64,000 bases of DNA from Caldilineae bacterium (GCA_020634625.1 JACKBJ010000006.1:62001-126000); one strand, 5' to 3'; positions 25,000-33,473 are shown, counted from the first letter of the stretch. Numbers and translations: made by a program. The notes: generated by a model not told the origin, from the sequence alone.

Positions 25000-25142
25000 C
25001 CGGCGCCGGTTCCGGCCTGGGGCAAGCCACGCGGCGGATCGACCGGGCAGCGCGCGGCGCGCGCGAGGCCCGAGCGGACCAGGCCCGCACGGGGTCGTCG
25101 CCGGCCCGTGGCAGGATCGGGCGGCCGGGTCGGTCGCTGGCC

Positions 25143-26219
25143 TCAGGGCTTGTCGAGACCCTCGACCGGGCGAGCGGGTACCGGCGCCAGCCCTTCCGGC
25201 GCCAGCCCTTCCGGCAGCCGCCCTTCCGGCAGCCCTTCCACCGGCGGAGCCGGCCAGAGCAGGTCGATCGACGTGCCGTCGCCCGGCTGCGCCGCGTCGC
25301 CCGGCAGCATGGCCGGCCCGATCTGCTCGGACTGGCTGGGGTACTCCGAGGCCGGCGCCGGCCAGATGCCGGTCTTGCCGGCCAGGGCGGTCTGCCAGGC
25401 GCTGATGCCGATGAAGGCCGCCAGGACCGTCCCCAGGGCCACGAACTCCAGCACCACGCGTCGATTCAGTCGCCCGGCCAGCGACTGCTGGGCGATGCCG
25501 GTCACGGTATAGAAGAGCAGCAGCAGCAGGGCGCCGCCGTGCAGCGCACGCAGGCCGAGCGCGTTGAGCGGCCAGGACGCCTGACCGATCACCAGGGCGA
25601 TGACGCCGGCGTAGAGCCAGTCGTTCGCCGTCTGCTCCTCGGTGCTGCGCAGCAGCTCGAGCGCCAGCGGAAAGGTGATCAGGATGATGGCCGTGGAGGA
25701 GATCAGGCTGCGCTCCTGGAGGCCGTAGAGGGTCGTGTACAGGGCCATCGCGGCGCCGTAGGTCGCGATGTTCAGGCCCAGGCGCGCGGCGCGGTAGTAG
25801 GGCTGGTCGATCGAGATCGTGCCGCACTCGGCCACCACCACCAGGGTCAGCAGGCCGCCCAGGAAGAGCATCGCGCCGACCCAGCCGCCGGCGCTGACGA
25901 ACTGGCGGGGCACCGCGGTCACCGCGGCCAGGGTGACCAGGCCGGGCAGGATCCAGAAGGACAGCGAGAAGCGCAGGTCGAGCCGGTCCTGGCCCGAGAC
26001 GCCACGCACCATGGCGTCCATGCCGGCCGAGGTCAGCAGGATGAGCAGCAGGCTCACCACCATCCGGCCGCTGAACAGGATCGTCAGCGGGGTGCCCAGG
26101 ACCTCGAGCTCGATGGCGCGGGCGGGGAAGCTGCCCAGCGAGAGCAGGGCCACGCCGGTCATCACGAGGCTGACCAGGGCGACGATGTCATCACCGGGCA
26201 AGGCGTGCTTGCGAATCAT
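25143..26219 (-). CDS. Polytopic membrane protein of unknown function
   Basis: 358 aa from ATG 26219 (MIRKHALPGDD). About ten hydrophobic helices (e.g. IVALVSLVMTGVALLSLGSF, LLLILLTSAGMDAMVRG, AMLFLGGLLTLVVVAE). The C-terminal 75 residues are a soluble Pro-rich tail with a PEGL repeat. No family recognised. The promoter places the transcription start at or next to the ATG, suggesting a leaderless transcript. Confidence 0.6.
   Translation of the reverse strand: MIRKHALPGDDIVALVSLVMTGVALLSLGSFPARAIELEVLGTPLTILFSGRMVVSLLLILLTSAGMDAMVRGVSGQDRLDLRFSLSFWILPGLVTLAAVTAVPRQFVSAGGWVGAMLFLGGLLTLVVVAECGTISIDQPYYRAARLGLNIATYGAAMALYTTLYGLQERSLISSTAIILITFPLALELLRSTEEQTANDWLYAGVIALVIGQASWPLNALGLRALHGGALLLLLFYTVTGIAQQSLAGRLNRRVVLEFVALGTVLAAFIGISAWQTALAGKTGIWPAPASEYPSQSEQIGPAMLPGDAAQPGDGTSIDLLWPAPPVEGLPEGRLPEGLAPEGLAPVPARPVEGLDKP
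25182..25245. repeat. 15-bp tandem repeat in the membrane protein tail
   Basis: Imperfect copies of GCCAGCCCTTCCGGC encode LPEGL/APEGL units on the minus strand. Confidence 0.6.
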
Positions 26220-26225
26220 GCGCGA

Positions 26226-26254
26226 ATGGTAGGCGGGGGCGACGCGGGCAGCAA
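26226..26254 (-). promoter_or_regulatory. Promoter of the polytopic membrane protein
   Basis: TTGCTG (26254-26249), 17 bp, TACCAT (26231-26226) on the minus strand. The start of transcription would fall at about 26219, the A of the ATG. Confidence 0.5.
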
Positions 26255-26300
26255 GCCATCGCCATCGCCGGTCGGGCTGGCGGGCCGACCCGGGCGGCGC

Positions 26301-26306
26301 TAGAAT
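26301..26306 (+). promoter_or_regulatory. -10 box of the 26314 gene
   Basis: TAGAAT ends 7 bp before the ATG at 26314, which fits a leaderless transcript. No good -35 is seen. Confidence 0.4.
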
Positions 26307-26313
26307 CGGCCGC

Positions 26314-26769
26314 ATGGCAAGGCAGGCGGGCACCGAGCTCAGCAACCAGCAGTTCGTCGGCCAGGTGGCGCGGCGGGTCGAGCTGGGGCTGGCCGACGCG
26401 GAGCGGCCGGCGCGGGTATCGCGCCGCTTCTCGATGGTGCAGGTGTCCTACGGGCAGCCCCGGCTGCACTACGAGGCCTGGATTCAACGCGGCCGTGGGC
26501 AGGTCGAGCTGGGCCTGCACTTCGAGGGCTCGGCCGAGCTCAACGGGCGCTTGCTGCAGGCCTTCGCGGCCGAGATGCTGGCGGTCCGTGGCGAGCTGGG
26601 GCCGGACTTCGAGCTGGAACAGTGGACCCAGAGCTGGGGGCGCATCCACGCCTACCTGCGCTTCGAGCGCGTCGACGAGGCCCTGGCCGAGCGGGTCGGC
26701 GAGCGCCTGGTCGCGACCGTCCGCTGTCTGCAGCCTCGCCTGGATCGGATCTTGGATCGCGTCGGTTGA
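26314..26769 (+). CDS. Conserved-looking small cytoplasmic protein, unknown function
   Basis: 151 aa, not recognised. It is soluble and Arg/Glu-rich, with two alternating strand/helix halves (SYGQPRLHYEAWIQRG, then ELGLHFEGSAELNGRLLQAF, and a C-terminal amphipathic helix LAERVGERLVATVRCLQPRL). Divergent from the membrane protein and preceded only by a -10 box. Confidence 0.5.
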   Translation: MARQAGTELSNQQFVGQVARRVELGLADAERPARVSRRFSMVQVSYGQPRLHYEAWIQRGRGQVELGLHFEGSAELNGRLLQAFAAEMLAVRGELGPDFELEQWTQSWGRIHAYLRFERVDEALAERVGERLVATVRCLQPRLDRILDRVG

Positions 26770-26815
26770 CGTCGCCACGCTGCGCCGGCATGCCGGCCGA
26801 CCCCCGCGCGCCCGC

Positions 26816-27307
26816 ATGAAGGCGCCCGGCGTCGGGGTGGCGGCGGCGGTGCTGGCTGGCGAGCGGGTGCTGCTGGTTCGGCGGGGCGGGCCGCCGGCGG
26901 CCGGGCGCTGGGCCCTGCCGGGCGGGCGGCTCGAGCTGGGCGAGCGGCTGGAGGCGGCGCTGAAGCGCGAGCTGCGCGAGGAATGCGCGCTCGAGATCGA
27001 GCCCATGGGCCTGCTCGAGCTGGTCGAGGCGATCCAGCCGGCCGGGACGGGGGATGGCGACGGCTATCACTGGCTCGTGGTGACCTACCTGGCCCGGCTG
27101 GCCGGACACCCGCCCGGCGCGCCGCCGCCCGCGCCGCGCGCCGGCGACGACGCGCGGGAGGCGGCCTGGTTCGACCCGGAGGCACTGAAGGCGCTGGCCC
27201 CGGCCGAAACGGTGCCGGGCTTGCTGGCGCTGGTCGAGCGCGCTCGCGCGCTCAGGCCTGCGCCGCGGGATGCCCCGGCAGGATCGTGCGCCAGTCGGGA
27301 ATGCTGA
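26816..27307 (+). CDS. Nudix hydrolase
   Basis: 163 aa. The Nudix box spans GRLELGERLEAALKRELREE: G, five residues, E, seven residues, REL.EE, with Ala replacing the usual Gly near its end (ECALEI). VLLVRRGGPPAAGRWALPGG precedes it, as in ADP-ribose or nucleotide diphosphatases. Substrate unknown. The start is uncertain because no ribosome site is visible. The last 56 bp overlap the convergent flavin-reductase-like gene. Confidence 0.8.
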   Translation: MKAPGVGVAAAVLAGERVLLVRRGGPPAAGRWALPGGRLELGERLEAALKRELREECALEIEPMGLLELVEAIQPAGTGDGDGYHWLVVTYLARLAGHPPGAPPPAPRAGDDAREAAWFDPEALKALAPAETVPGLLALVERARALRPAPRDAPAGSCASREC

Positions 27308-27902
27308 GGGCGAAGGGGTCGTCGGCCCGGCAGTAGAAGGGGCCGCCCATGCGCGCCACGGCTCCCAGACCGGCCTGGTCCACCTTGAAGTCCTGCACCA
27401 GGTCCTCGCGCACGTGCCAGCGCAGCACCTGGGCCACGAAGAGCGTGCTCAGGCGGGGCGGCTCGCCGAGGTCGACGGCGTGCAGCACCCGGCACTCGAT
27501 CTGCACCGGCGACTCGGCGATGCGCGGGGGGGCCACGGCTTCGCTGGGCAGCGTCGCCAGGCCCAGCAGCTCGATCTCGTTGACATCGGGCGGGAAGTCG
27601 GCCGCGCTGATGTTCATGCGCTCGACCAGGTCGGCGGTGACCAGGTTGACCACGAACTCGCCGCTGGCGGCGATGTTGGCCCGGCTGTCCTTGGGCTGGT
27701 CGCCGCGACTGCCGATGCTGATGGCCAGCGCCGGGACATAGCTGTGACAGCCCATGAAGTAGCTGAAGGGCGCCAGGTTGGCCTGCCCCTGGGCATCGAG
27801 GCTGGTGGTCCAGGCGATGGGCCGCGGCACGATGGTGCCGATCGACAGCTTGTGGCGCTGGGCCGGCTCGAGCCGGGCGGGATCGAAGCTGGTGAAGGGC
27901 AT
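27252..27902 (-). CDS. Flavin reductase-like FMN-binding protein
   Basis: About 216 aa from ATG 27902, which has GAGG at a suitable distance; ATG 27911 is possible but too close to that site. The split-barrel flavin reductase-like domain is shown by the N-terminal IGTIVPRPIAWTTS and ANLAPFSYFMGC, the central FVVNLVT..LVERMN, and late FKVDQAGLGAVARMGG.FY. Such proteins bind FMN and serve as reductase partners of monooxygenases or in unknown redox steps. It starts a few bases after the mevalonate decarboxylase stop and is probably co-transcribed with it. Confidence 0.75.
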   Translation of the reverse strand: MPFTSFDPARLEPAQRHKLSIGTIVPRPIAWTTSLDAQGQANLAPFSYFMGCHSYVPALAISIGSRGDQPKDSRANIAASGEFVVNLVTADLVERMNISAADFPPDVNEIELLGLATLPSEAVAPPRIAESPVQIECRVLHAVDLGEPPRLSTLFVAQVLRWHVREDLVQDFKVDQAGLGAVARMGGPFYCRADDPFALSIPDWRTILPGHPAAQA

Positions 27903-27913
27903 GACGGGCATCC

Positions 27914-28915
27914 TCAGGAGGCGGCCGGCGCGTCCGGCTGGATCAGGCGGGCCGGGCCGGCGGCGCGGTTGTGCAGGTAGGTCTCGACCATGTCCAGCCG
28001 GCGTAGCTCGGTCTCGAGCTGATCGGCGTGGCGGGCCTCGCAGAGCAGGTGGACGTTGGGACCGGCGTCGAGCGTGAACCAGACCGGCAGGCCGGCGTCG
28101 CGCCAGGCCCGGACCTGGTGCAGCAGGGCCAGGGTCTCGGGCGACCAGTAGAGCGCCGGCGGGTCGCCGGTCATCGCGATGGCGTGCAGGGCGATGGCCT
28201 CCCGCTCGACGGCCGGCCCGAAGCGGGCCATGTCGCGGTCCATCAGGGCCTGGTGGATGGCCTGGTAGTCGTCCGGGCTGTGCGCGATGCGGGCGGCGAA
28301 GAAGGGGCTGCGCGTGGCGGCGTCGTGGCCGCCGGTCGAGCCGAGCTGCTTGTGCTGGCGGCTGACGATGGCCACGATGTCGCGCAGGTCCCAGTGCTCG
28401 GCCGGCGCGACGGTCTCGGCGTAGGACTCGGCGTCCTCGGCCGCGGCGCGCCAGGTGACGAAGCCGCCGGGGATCGAGCGGGCCGCCGAGCCCGAGCCGC
28501 GCCGGGCCAGGCAGCTCAGCTCGCGCTCGCTCGGCGAGAGCCCGGCGGCGGCGCAGGCGGCCAGGGTCAAGGCAGCGAAGGCCGAGGCCGAGGAGGCGAT
28601 GCCGGTGCCCATCGGGAAGCTGTTGGCCGAGGCAACGCTGGCCCGGGTCTGGATGCCGGCCCGCTCGCGCACCAGGTCGAGCTGCCGGCTGACGCGGGCC
28701 AGGGCCGGCCCGATGTGGGCGTTGCCGTCGATGCTCAGGTGGTCCGAGGCCAGGGCCGGGTCGAACGAGACCGTGGTCGTGGTGTGGGCCGCGCTGAGGT
28801 TCATCGACAGGCTGTCGTTGTAGGGCAGCCGCAGGTCGCCGACCAGGTTGCCCCAGTACTTGACGAAGGCGATGTTGGAGTGTGCCAGGGCGCTGGCTTC
28901 GGCGGGCCGGTTCAT
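27914..28915 (-). CDS. mvaD: Mevalonate (di)phosphate decarboxylase, probably phosphomevalonate type
   Basis: 333 aa GHMP-superfamily enzyme. Family motifs are AHSNIAFVKYWGN (10-22), NSFPMGTGIASSASAFAAL and RRGSGSAARSIPGGFVTW, with the catalytic Asp probably in WFTLDAGPN. Classical enzymes read KYWGK; here the second Lys, described (from memory) as a diphosphate contact, is Asn. With isopentenyl phosphate kinase divergently adjacent, this suggests it acts on mevalonate 5-phosphate to give isopentenyl phosphate, as in Roseiflexus. Substrate assignment is inference; the fold assignment is firm. Confidence 0.85.
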   Translation of the reverse strand: MNRPAEASALAHSNIAFVKYWGNLVGDLRLPYNDSLSMNLSAAHTTTTVSFDPALASDHLSIDGNAHIGPALARVSRQLDLVRERAGIQTRASVASANSFPMGTGIASSASAFAALTLAACAAAGLSPSERELSCLARRGSGSAARSIPGGFVTWRAAAEDAESYAETVAPAEHWDLRDIVAIVSRQHKQLGSTGGHDAATRSPFFAARIAHSPDDYQAIHQALMDRDMARFGPAVEREAIALHAIAMTGDPPALYWSPETLALLHQVRAWRDAGLPVWFTLDAGPNVHLLCEARHADQLETELRRLDMVETYLHNRAAGPARLIQPDAPAAS

Positions 28916-28983
28916 CGGGGGCTCCAGTGCGGCGCTGCGGGTCTCGGGCGCGCGCTGGCCGGGACCGGCAGCCGGTCGCGCGG

Positions 28984-28999
28984 GCGACAGCGCTGTCGC
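28984..28999. promoter_or_regulatory. Perfect 16-bp palindrome at the mvaD transcription start
   Basis: GCGACAGCGCTGTCGC lies between the divergent mvaD and isopentenyl phosphate kinase promoters, immediately downstream of the mvaD -10. It is a likely repressor operator; no regulator gene is adjacent. Confidence 0.5.
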
Positions 29000-29006
29000 G
29001 ACCCGG

Positions 29007-29015
29007 ATTCTAGCA
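29007..29015 (-). promoter_or_regulatory. Extended -10 promoter of mvaD
   Basis: TGCTAGAAT on the minus strand (29015-29007). There is no -35 match, as is common with a TGn extension. Confidence 0.5.
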
Positions 29016-29040
29016 TGCCGGGCTTCGCGGTCGGGACTGG

Positions 29041-29046
29041 TATAGA
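29041..29046 (+). promoter_or_regulatory. -10 box of isopentenyl phosphate kinase
   Basis: TATAGA (or TAGAAT at 29043) overlaps or directly precedes the start. The first transcribed base should be near 29054-29056, so the mRNA is probably leaderless from ATG 29056. Confidence 0.45.
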
Positions 29047-29055
29047 ATGGGCGCC

Positions 29056-29865
29056 ATGAACGCAGCGCGGGTCTTTCTCAAGCTCGGCGGGGCGCTCCTG
29101 ACCGAGAAGGACGGCCGCGAGGCCCTGCGGCCGGCGCTGCTGCAGCGCCTGGCCGACGAGATCGCCGCCTGGCCCGGCGCCCGGCGCGGTCAGCTCGTGC
29201 TGGGGCATGGCAGCGGTTCCTTCGCTCACGTCGCCGTGGCCGAGACCGGCTTCCTGGATCGGCCGGGCCAGGCCCTGTCGCTGGCCCGGGTCGCCGCCGC
29301 GGCGGCGCGCCTCGATCGCTTCGTGGTGGCGGCGCTGCTGGACCGCGACCTGCCGGCCCTGCCGGTGCCCGGCAGCCTGCTGGCCGTCTGTGCCGCCGGC
29401 CAGGTCGAGCGCGTCCGCGACGACCTGGTGGCCGAGCTCCTGGGCAGCGGCCTGCTGCCGGTGATCTACGGCGACGCGGCGCCGGACCGCCTCCGCGGCG
29501 GGGCCATCGCCAGCACCGAGCCCCTGCTGGCCGGCCTGGCCAACGCGCTCGCGCCCGACCGCATCGTGCTGGCCACCGACGTCGACGGCGTCTACGATCG
29601 CGACCCGCATGCCGGCGGCGCGCGGCGCCTGCCGCGGATCAGGCCCTCCGATCGGGGCGCGCTGAGCGAGGCCTTGAGCGGGGCGCGGGCGGGCGCCACC
29701 GACGTCACCGGCGGCATGGCCAGCAAGGTGGCCTGGATGCTCGACCTGGTCGAGGCCCGGCCGGGCCTCGAGGTGCGCATCCTCTCGGGACTGCGCCCCG
29801 GGGCGGTGGCCGCGGCGCTGGCGGGCGCGCCCGAGGCCGGTGGGACGCTGATCACGGCCGACTAG
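29056..29865 (+). CDS. ipk: Isopentenyl phosphate kinase
   Basis: 269 aa amino-acid-kinase-fold enzyme that phosphorylates isopentenyl phosphate to the diphosphate. FLKLGGALLTEKD opens the fold, LVLGHGSGSFAHV contains the His typical of isopentenyl phosphate kinases, LLPVIYGDAA follows, and VLATDVDGVYDRDP plus TGGMASKVAWM form the nucleotide site. ATG 29047 is an alternative start 9 bp upstream but overlaps the -10. Divergent from mvaD, completing the alternative mevalonate branch. Confidence 0.9.
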   Translation: MNAARVFLKLGGALLTEKDGREALRPALLQRLADEIAAWPGARRGQLVLGHGSGSFAHVAVAETGFLDRPGQALSLARVAAAAARLDRFVVAALLDRDLPALPVPGSLLAVCAAGQVERVRDDLVAELLGSGLLPVIYGDAAPDRLRGGAIASTEPLLAGLANALAPDRIVLATDVDGVYDRDPHAGGARRLPRIRPSDRGALSEALSGARAGATDVTGGMASKVAWMLDLVEARPGLEVRILSGLRPGAVAAALAGAPEAGGTLITAD

Positions 29866-29955
29866 CAGGCCGCCCCGGCGCGTCGGTTCGGGCGGGACGG
29901 GTCGGCGGCGCGGTCTGGACCTGGCCGACCCGTGGATGGAGGGCAGGACCTGGCG

Positions 29956-31059
29956 CTAGGCCGGGCCGCCCGGCGCGCCGGGCGCAGCCGAGACCCTGTC
30001 CGCATCCGCGTCCGCGCCGGTGGCCGACAGATCGACCTGGATCAGGTCGACCGCGCCGGCGCCGATCAGGGCGGCCCTGACCGCCGCCGCGCCGTCGGCG
30101 TCGACCAGCGCGATGATCGCGCCGCCCCCGCCCGAGCCGGCCAGCTTGGCGCCGCGGGCGCCGGCCCCGCGGGCCGCCGCCACCAGGGCGTCCAGCTCGG
30201 GGGTCGAGACGCGCATCGCCTGCAGGATCAGGTGGTCCAGGTCCATCAGGCGGCCCAGGCGGCTGGCGTTGCCGCGGGCGATGGCGGTGGCCGCGTCGTC
30301 CACCAGCTGGCCGATCCGGGCGAACCAGCCGGCATAGGTGCCCGGCCGTGCCTCGCTGGCCTCGCGGACCCGGGCCACCAGCTCGGACGTGGCGCCGCGC
30401 CGGCCGCTGTCCGCGACGAGGAAGCAGAGCGGCGCGCCGACCACGAGCGGCTCGGCGCGACCCTGCTGGAAGCGGATCGGGCGGCCGAAGGCGACCACCG
30501 TGTTGTCGATGCCGCTGGGCCGGCCATGGGCACGGCGCTCGCCTTCGAGGGCCAGGTCGGCCACCGTCTGTGCATCCCAATCCTGCTCGGCGGCCGCTCC
30601 GACCGCGCGCACGACCGCCGCTGCCACTGCCGCGCTGGAGCCCAGGCCGCGTCCGCTGGGCACCTGGCTGGTCAGCTCGATGCGCCAGGGCGTGCGCTCG
30701 GTGCGGCCCGCGTAGCGCAGGGCGGCGCGCGCCGCGGCCGCCAGGGGCTCGTCGTCCGCGGCCGCCAGCAGATCGAGCTCGAGCGGCGGCCGGGACTCGG
30801 CGCTGGGGAATTGGGCCAGCAGCCGCGTCGGGCCGGCCGCGATCGCGAAGACCCGGGCCCGGGCCTCGAGGCCCGGCACGGGCAGCGCGATGGCGGGCTG
30901 GCCGTAGACGACGGCATGCTCGCCGACGAGGATGACCTTGGCCGGCGCCCGGCCTTCGCCGAGGAGGGTCTCGGACATCTCCAGCTCCATCGCGGACGCC
31001 GCCGGGCTCGCGGCCGAGCGGCCGCCGCCCATCTGGGCAGGCGGCCCGGGCTCGCTCAT
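29956..31059 (-). CDS. mvk: Mevalonate kinase (GHMP family)
   Basis: 367 aa; ATG 31059 is fixed by GGGAGG 5 nt upstream, leaving a low-complexity N-terminal extension of about 35 residues before GRAPAKVILVGEHAVVYG. The ATP loop is PSGRGLGSSAAVAAAV, GRPSGIDN is substrate-side, and motif 3 is AGSGGGGAIIAL. It makes mevalonate 5-phosphate for the decarboxylase. The tail after VDLSATGAD is Ala-rich. Promoter TTGCGA-16-TATACT lies upstream. Confidence 0.88.
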   Translation of the reverse strand: MSEPGPPAQMGGGRSAASPAASAMELEMSETLLGEGRAPAKVILVGEHAVVYGQPAIALPVPGLEARARVFAIAAGPTRLLAQFPSAESRPPLELDLLAAADDEPLAAAARAALRYAGRTERTPWRIELTSQVPSGRGLGSSAAVAAAVVRAVGAAAEQDWDAQTVADLALEGERRAHGRPSGIDNTVVAFGRPIRFQQGRAEPLVVGAPLCFLVADSGRRGATSELVARVREASEARPGTYAGWFARIGQLVDDAATAIARGNASRLGRLMDLDHLILQAMRVSTPELDALVAAARGAGARGAKLAGSGGGGAIIALVDADGAAAVRAALIGAGAVDLIQVDLSATGADADADRVSAAPGAPGGPA

Positions 31060-31111
31060 GCGGCCTCCCGTGCTTGCGGCGTGTTGGGGCGGATCGGCAC
31101 GTAGGCCCGAC

Positions 31112-31139
31112 AGTATACCGGGATGCGGGCGCGTCGCAA
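31112..31139 (-). promoter_or_regulatory. Promoter of mevalonate kinase
   Basis: TTGCGA (31139-31134), 16 bp, TATACT (31117-31112) on the minus strand. Confidence 0.6.
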
Positions 31140-31209
31140 GGCATTCGCGGCGGCCGGGACGGCCGGCAGCCCGGGTAGCGCCGCGCTGGCCCGGCGCGAG
31201 CGGCTAGCG

Positions 31210-31215
31210 TACAAT
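31210..31215 (+). promoter_or_regulatory. -10 box of the cysteine desulfurase gene
   Basis: TACAAT, about 65 nt before the ATG; no -35 recognised. Confidence 0.35.
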
Positions 31216-31279
31216 GCGCCCTCGCTGGGCGGCGCCTTCGGCAGTGCTCGCCCTCGGAAGCCAGCGATGGAGTCGCGCC

Positions 31280-32521
31280 ATGGAGACACCGACCACGCAG
31301 GGCCGGAACGGCAGCTCGAGCGAGCCCGCGGGCGGCGAGAGCCCGCGCCTGGTCTACCTCGACTGCAGCGCCACGACGCCGGTGGCGCCCGAGGTGCTGG
31401 AAGCGATGCTGCCCTTCTTCACCGAGCGCTTCGCGAACGCATCGGGTGCCTACGCGATGGGCCGTCAGGCTCGGGTGGCGCTGGAGACGGCGCGGTCGCG
31501 GATGGCCGGGCTGCTCGGCTGCGCGCCGAGCGAGCTGGTCATCACCTCCGGGGGCAGCGAGAGCGACAACCTGGCCCTGCGCGGCGCGGCGCATGCGCTG
31601 CGCGAGGCGGGGCGGGGCCAGCACCTGATCACCAGCCCGATCGAGCACGAGGCGATCCTGGCCACCTGCCACCAGCTGGCCGACATGGAGGGCTTCGCGC
31701 TGACCGTGCTGCCGGTGGATGCGCAGGGCCGCGTCGACCCGGTCGACGTGCTGGCCGCGCTGCGCCCGGACACCAGCCTGGTCAGCATCATGATGGCCAA
31801 CAACGAGGTCGGCACGCTGCAGCCCATCGCCGAGATCGGGGCCGAGCTGCGCGCGCGGGGGATCGTCTTCCACACCGATGCGGTCCAAGCCGGCGCCTGG
31901 TGCGACCTCGACGTCGAGCGCCTGGGCGTCGACCTGATGAGCCTCTCGGCCCACAAGTTCTATGGCCCCAAGGGCGTCGGACTGCTCTACGTTCGGAGCG
32001 GCACGCCGATCCATTGCGTGCAGACCGGCGGCGGGCACGAGCAGGGGCTGCGCTCGGGCACCGAGAACGTGGCCGGGGCGGTCGGCATGTCCCTGGCGCT
32101 GGAGCTGGCGCAGTCCCAGCGCGAGGCGGTCTGCGCCCGGGCGGCCGGCCTGCGCGACCGTCTGATCGAGGCCCTGCTGGCCCTGCCCGGCCTGCAGCTG
32201 ACCGGACACCCGACCGACCGGATTCCGGGCCATGCCTCCTTCTGCGTCGAGGGCGCGCCGGCCGACGCCCTGCTCCTGGGCATGGACATGCACGGCATCT
32301 GCGCTTCGAGCGGCTCGGCCTGCTCGGCCGGCAAGCTGCATGCCTCGCACGTGCTGACGGCCATGGGCGTGCCGGAGGCGCTGGCGCACGGGGCGCTGCG
32401 CTTCAGCCTGGGCCGCTACACCAGCCAGGCGGACATCGACTACACGGTCGAGGTGCTGCGGCCGCTGATCGAGCGCTTGCGCCGGCTCTCGGTGCTCGCG
32501 GCCGAGGCGACGACCGTCTAG
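31280..32521 (+). CDS. Cysteine desulfurase (NifS/IscS family)
   Basis: 413 aa PLP enzyme releasing sulfur from cysteine for Fe-S cluster assembly. ATG 31280 has GGAG upstream; a 20-residue polar extension precedes VYLDCSATTPVAP. Motifs include SGGSESDNLALRG, the PLP Lys in SAHKFYGPKG, and the catalytic loop with Cys in SSGSACSAGK. It lies directly upstream of complex I, whose subunits carry many Fe-S clusters, a plausible supply link, but has its own -10 box. Confidence 0.9.
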   Translation: METPTTQGRNGSSSEPAGGESPRLVYLDCSATTPVAPEVLEAMLPFFTERFANASGAYAMGRQARVALETARSRMAGLLGCAPSELVITSGGSESDNLALRGAAHALREAGRGQHLITSPIEHEAILATCHQLADMEGFALTVLPVDAQGRVDPVDVLAALRPDTSLVSIMMANNEVGTLQPIAEIGAELRARGIVFHTDAVQAGAWCDLDVERLGVDLMSLSAHKFYGPKGVGLLYVRSGTPIHCVQTGGGHEQGLRSGTENVAGAVGMSLALELAQSQREAVCARAAGLRDRLIEALLALPGLQLTGHPTDRIPGHASFCVEGAPADALLLGMDMHGICASSGSACSAGKLHASHVLTAMGVPEALAHGALRFSLGRYTSQADIDYTVEVLRPLIERLRRLSVLAAEATTV

Positions 32522-32554
32522 GCCGGCTCGGTCCAGCCCCAGGCGCCGGGGGCG

Positions 32555-32582
32555 TTGACTCGCCGGGCGCGCCTCTTATAAT
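32555..32582 (+). promoter_or_regulatory. Complex I operon promoter
   Basis: TTGACT (32555-32560), 16 bp, TATAAT (32577-32582), the closest consensus match in the window. It precedes nuoB and probably drives the whole 17-kb run. Confidence 0.7.
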
Positions 32583-32684
32583 ACCGGGCGGCCACCCGAG
32601 GGGCGGGGCGCTCGGGCAGGACCCCGGCCCGCCGTCCGAGCCGGCCGACCAACGCGCACACCGTGAACCACGCGAGGCACAGCC

Positions 32685-33473
32685 ATGTCCGACAACAACG
32701 GCCCGCTCTACCGGACGCCGACGCTCGATCCCGACGTGCTCGAGCAATGGTCCAGCTACGTCGAGCGCTTCGAGAACGACAGCGACTTCATCGCCCAGCA
32801 GGTCGAGCAGGGCGTGATGGTCACCACCCTCGATCGCCTGGTGGGCATGCTGGACGGCGTCTACAACTGGGGCCGGCGTTCCAGCATCTGGCCGCTCGGC
32901 TTCGGTCTGGCCTGCTGCGCCATCGAGATGATCGCGACCTTCGCCGGCCGCTACGACCTGGACCGCTTCGGCGCGGCGCTGGTGCGCGCCTCGCCCCGGC
33001 AGGCCGACCTGATGATCGTCTCCGGCACCGTCACCAAGAAGATGCTGCCGCAGATCGTGCGGCTCTGGAACCAGATGCCCGAGCCCCGCTACTGCATCGC
33101 CATGGGCGCCTGCGCCACCGGCGGCGGTCCCTTCAAGGAGGGCTACAACGTCGTCTCGGGCATCGACAAGTACATCCCGGTCGACGTCTACGTGCCGGGC
33201 TGCCCGCCCACGCCGCAGGCCTTGATCCACGGCGTCATGACCTTGCAGCGCAAGATCGACGGCCAGAGCATCCGCGACCTGTCCTGGTACCGCCGCGGCG
33301 AGGTCGAGGAGATCCCGGTGCCGGTGCTGGGAGCCGACCTGATCGACCTGCGTCGGCTGCCCGAGATCCGGGGCCAGCTGACCCCGGTCGCCGCCGAGGG
33401 CGATGGAGCCGGCGAGGCCGGCCCGGCCGCCGAGCCCGCCGTCGAAGCTGTCGCCGACGACACCGAAGCCTGA
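32685..33473 (+). CDS. nuoB: Complex I subunit NuoB, first copy
   Basis: 262 aa. It carries the N2 [4Fe-4S] ligands: the Cys pair in GLACCAIEM, GACATGG and PGCPPTPQAL. An N-terminal extension of about 60 residues and a C-terminal extension (about 195-262, Ala/Glu-rich) make it longer than the second copy (193 aa). It forms, with the next two genes, a separate B-CD-I set in front of the standard operon. N2 passes electrons to quinone in the connecting module. Confidence 0.92.
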   Translation: MSDNNGPLYRTPTLDPDVLEQWSSYVERFENDSDFIAQQVEQGVMVTTLDRLVGMLDGVYNWGRRSSIWPLGFGLACCAIEMIATFAGRYDLDRFGAALVRASPRQADLMIVSGTVTKKMLPQIVRLWNQMPEPRYCIAMGACATGGGPFKEGYNVVSGIDKYIPVDVYVPGCPPTPQALIHGVMTLQRKIDGQSIRDLSWYRRGEVEEIPVPVLGADLIDLRRLPEIRGQLTPVAAEGDGAGEAGPAAEPAVEAVADDTEA

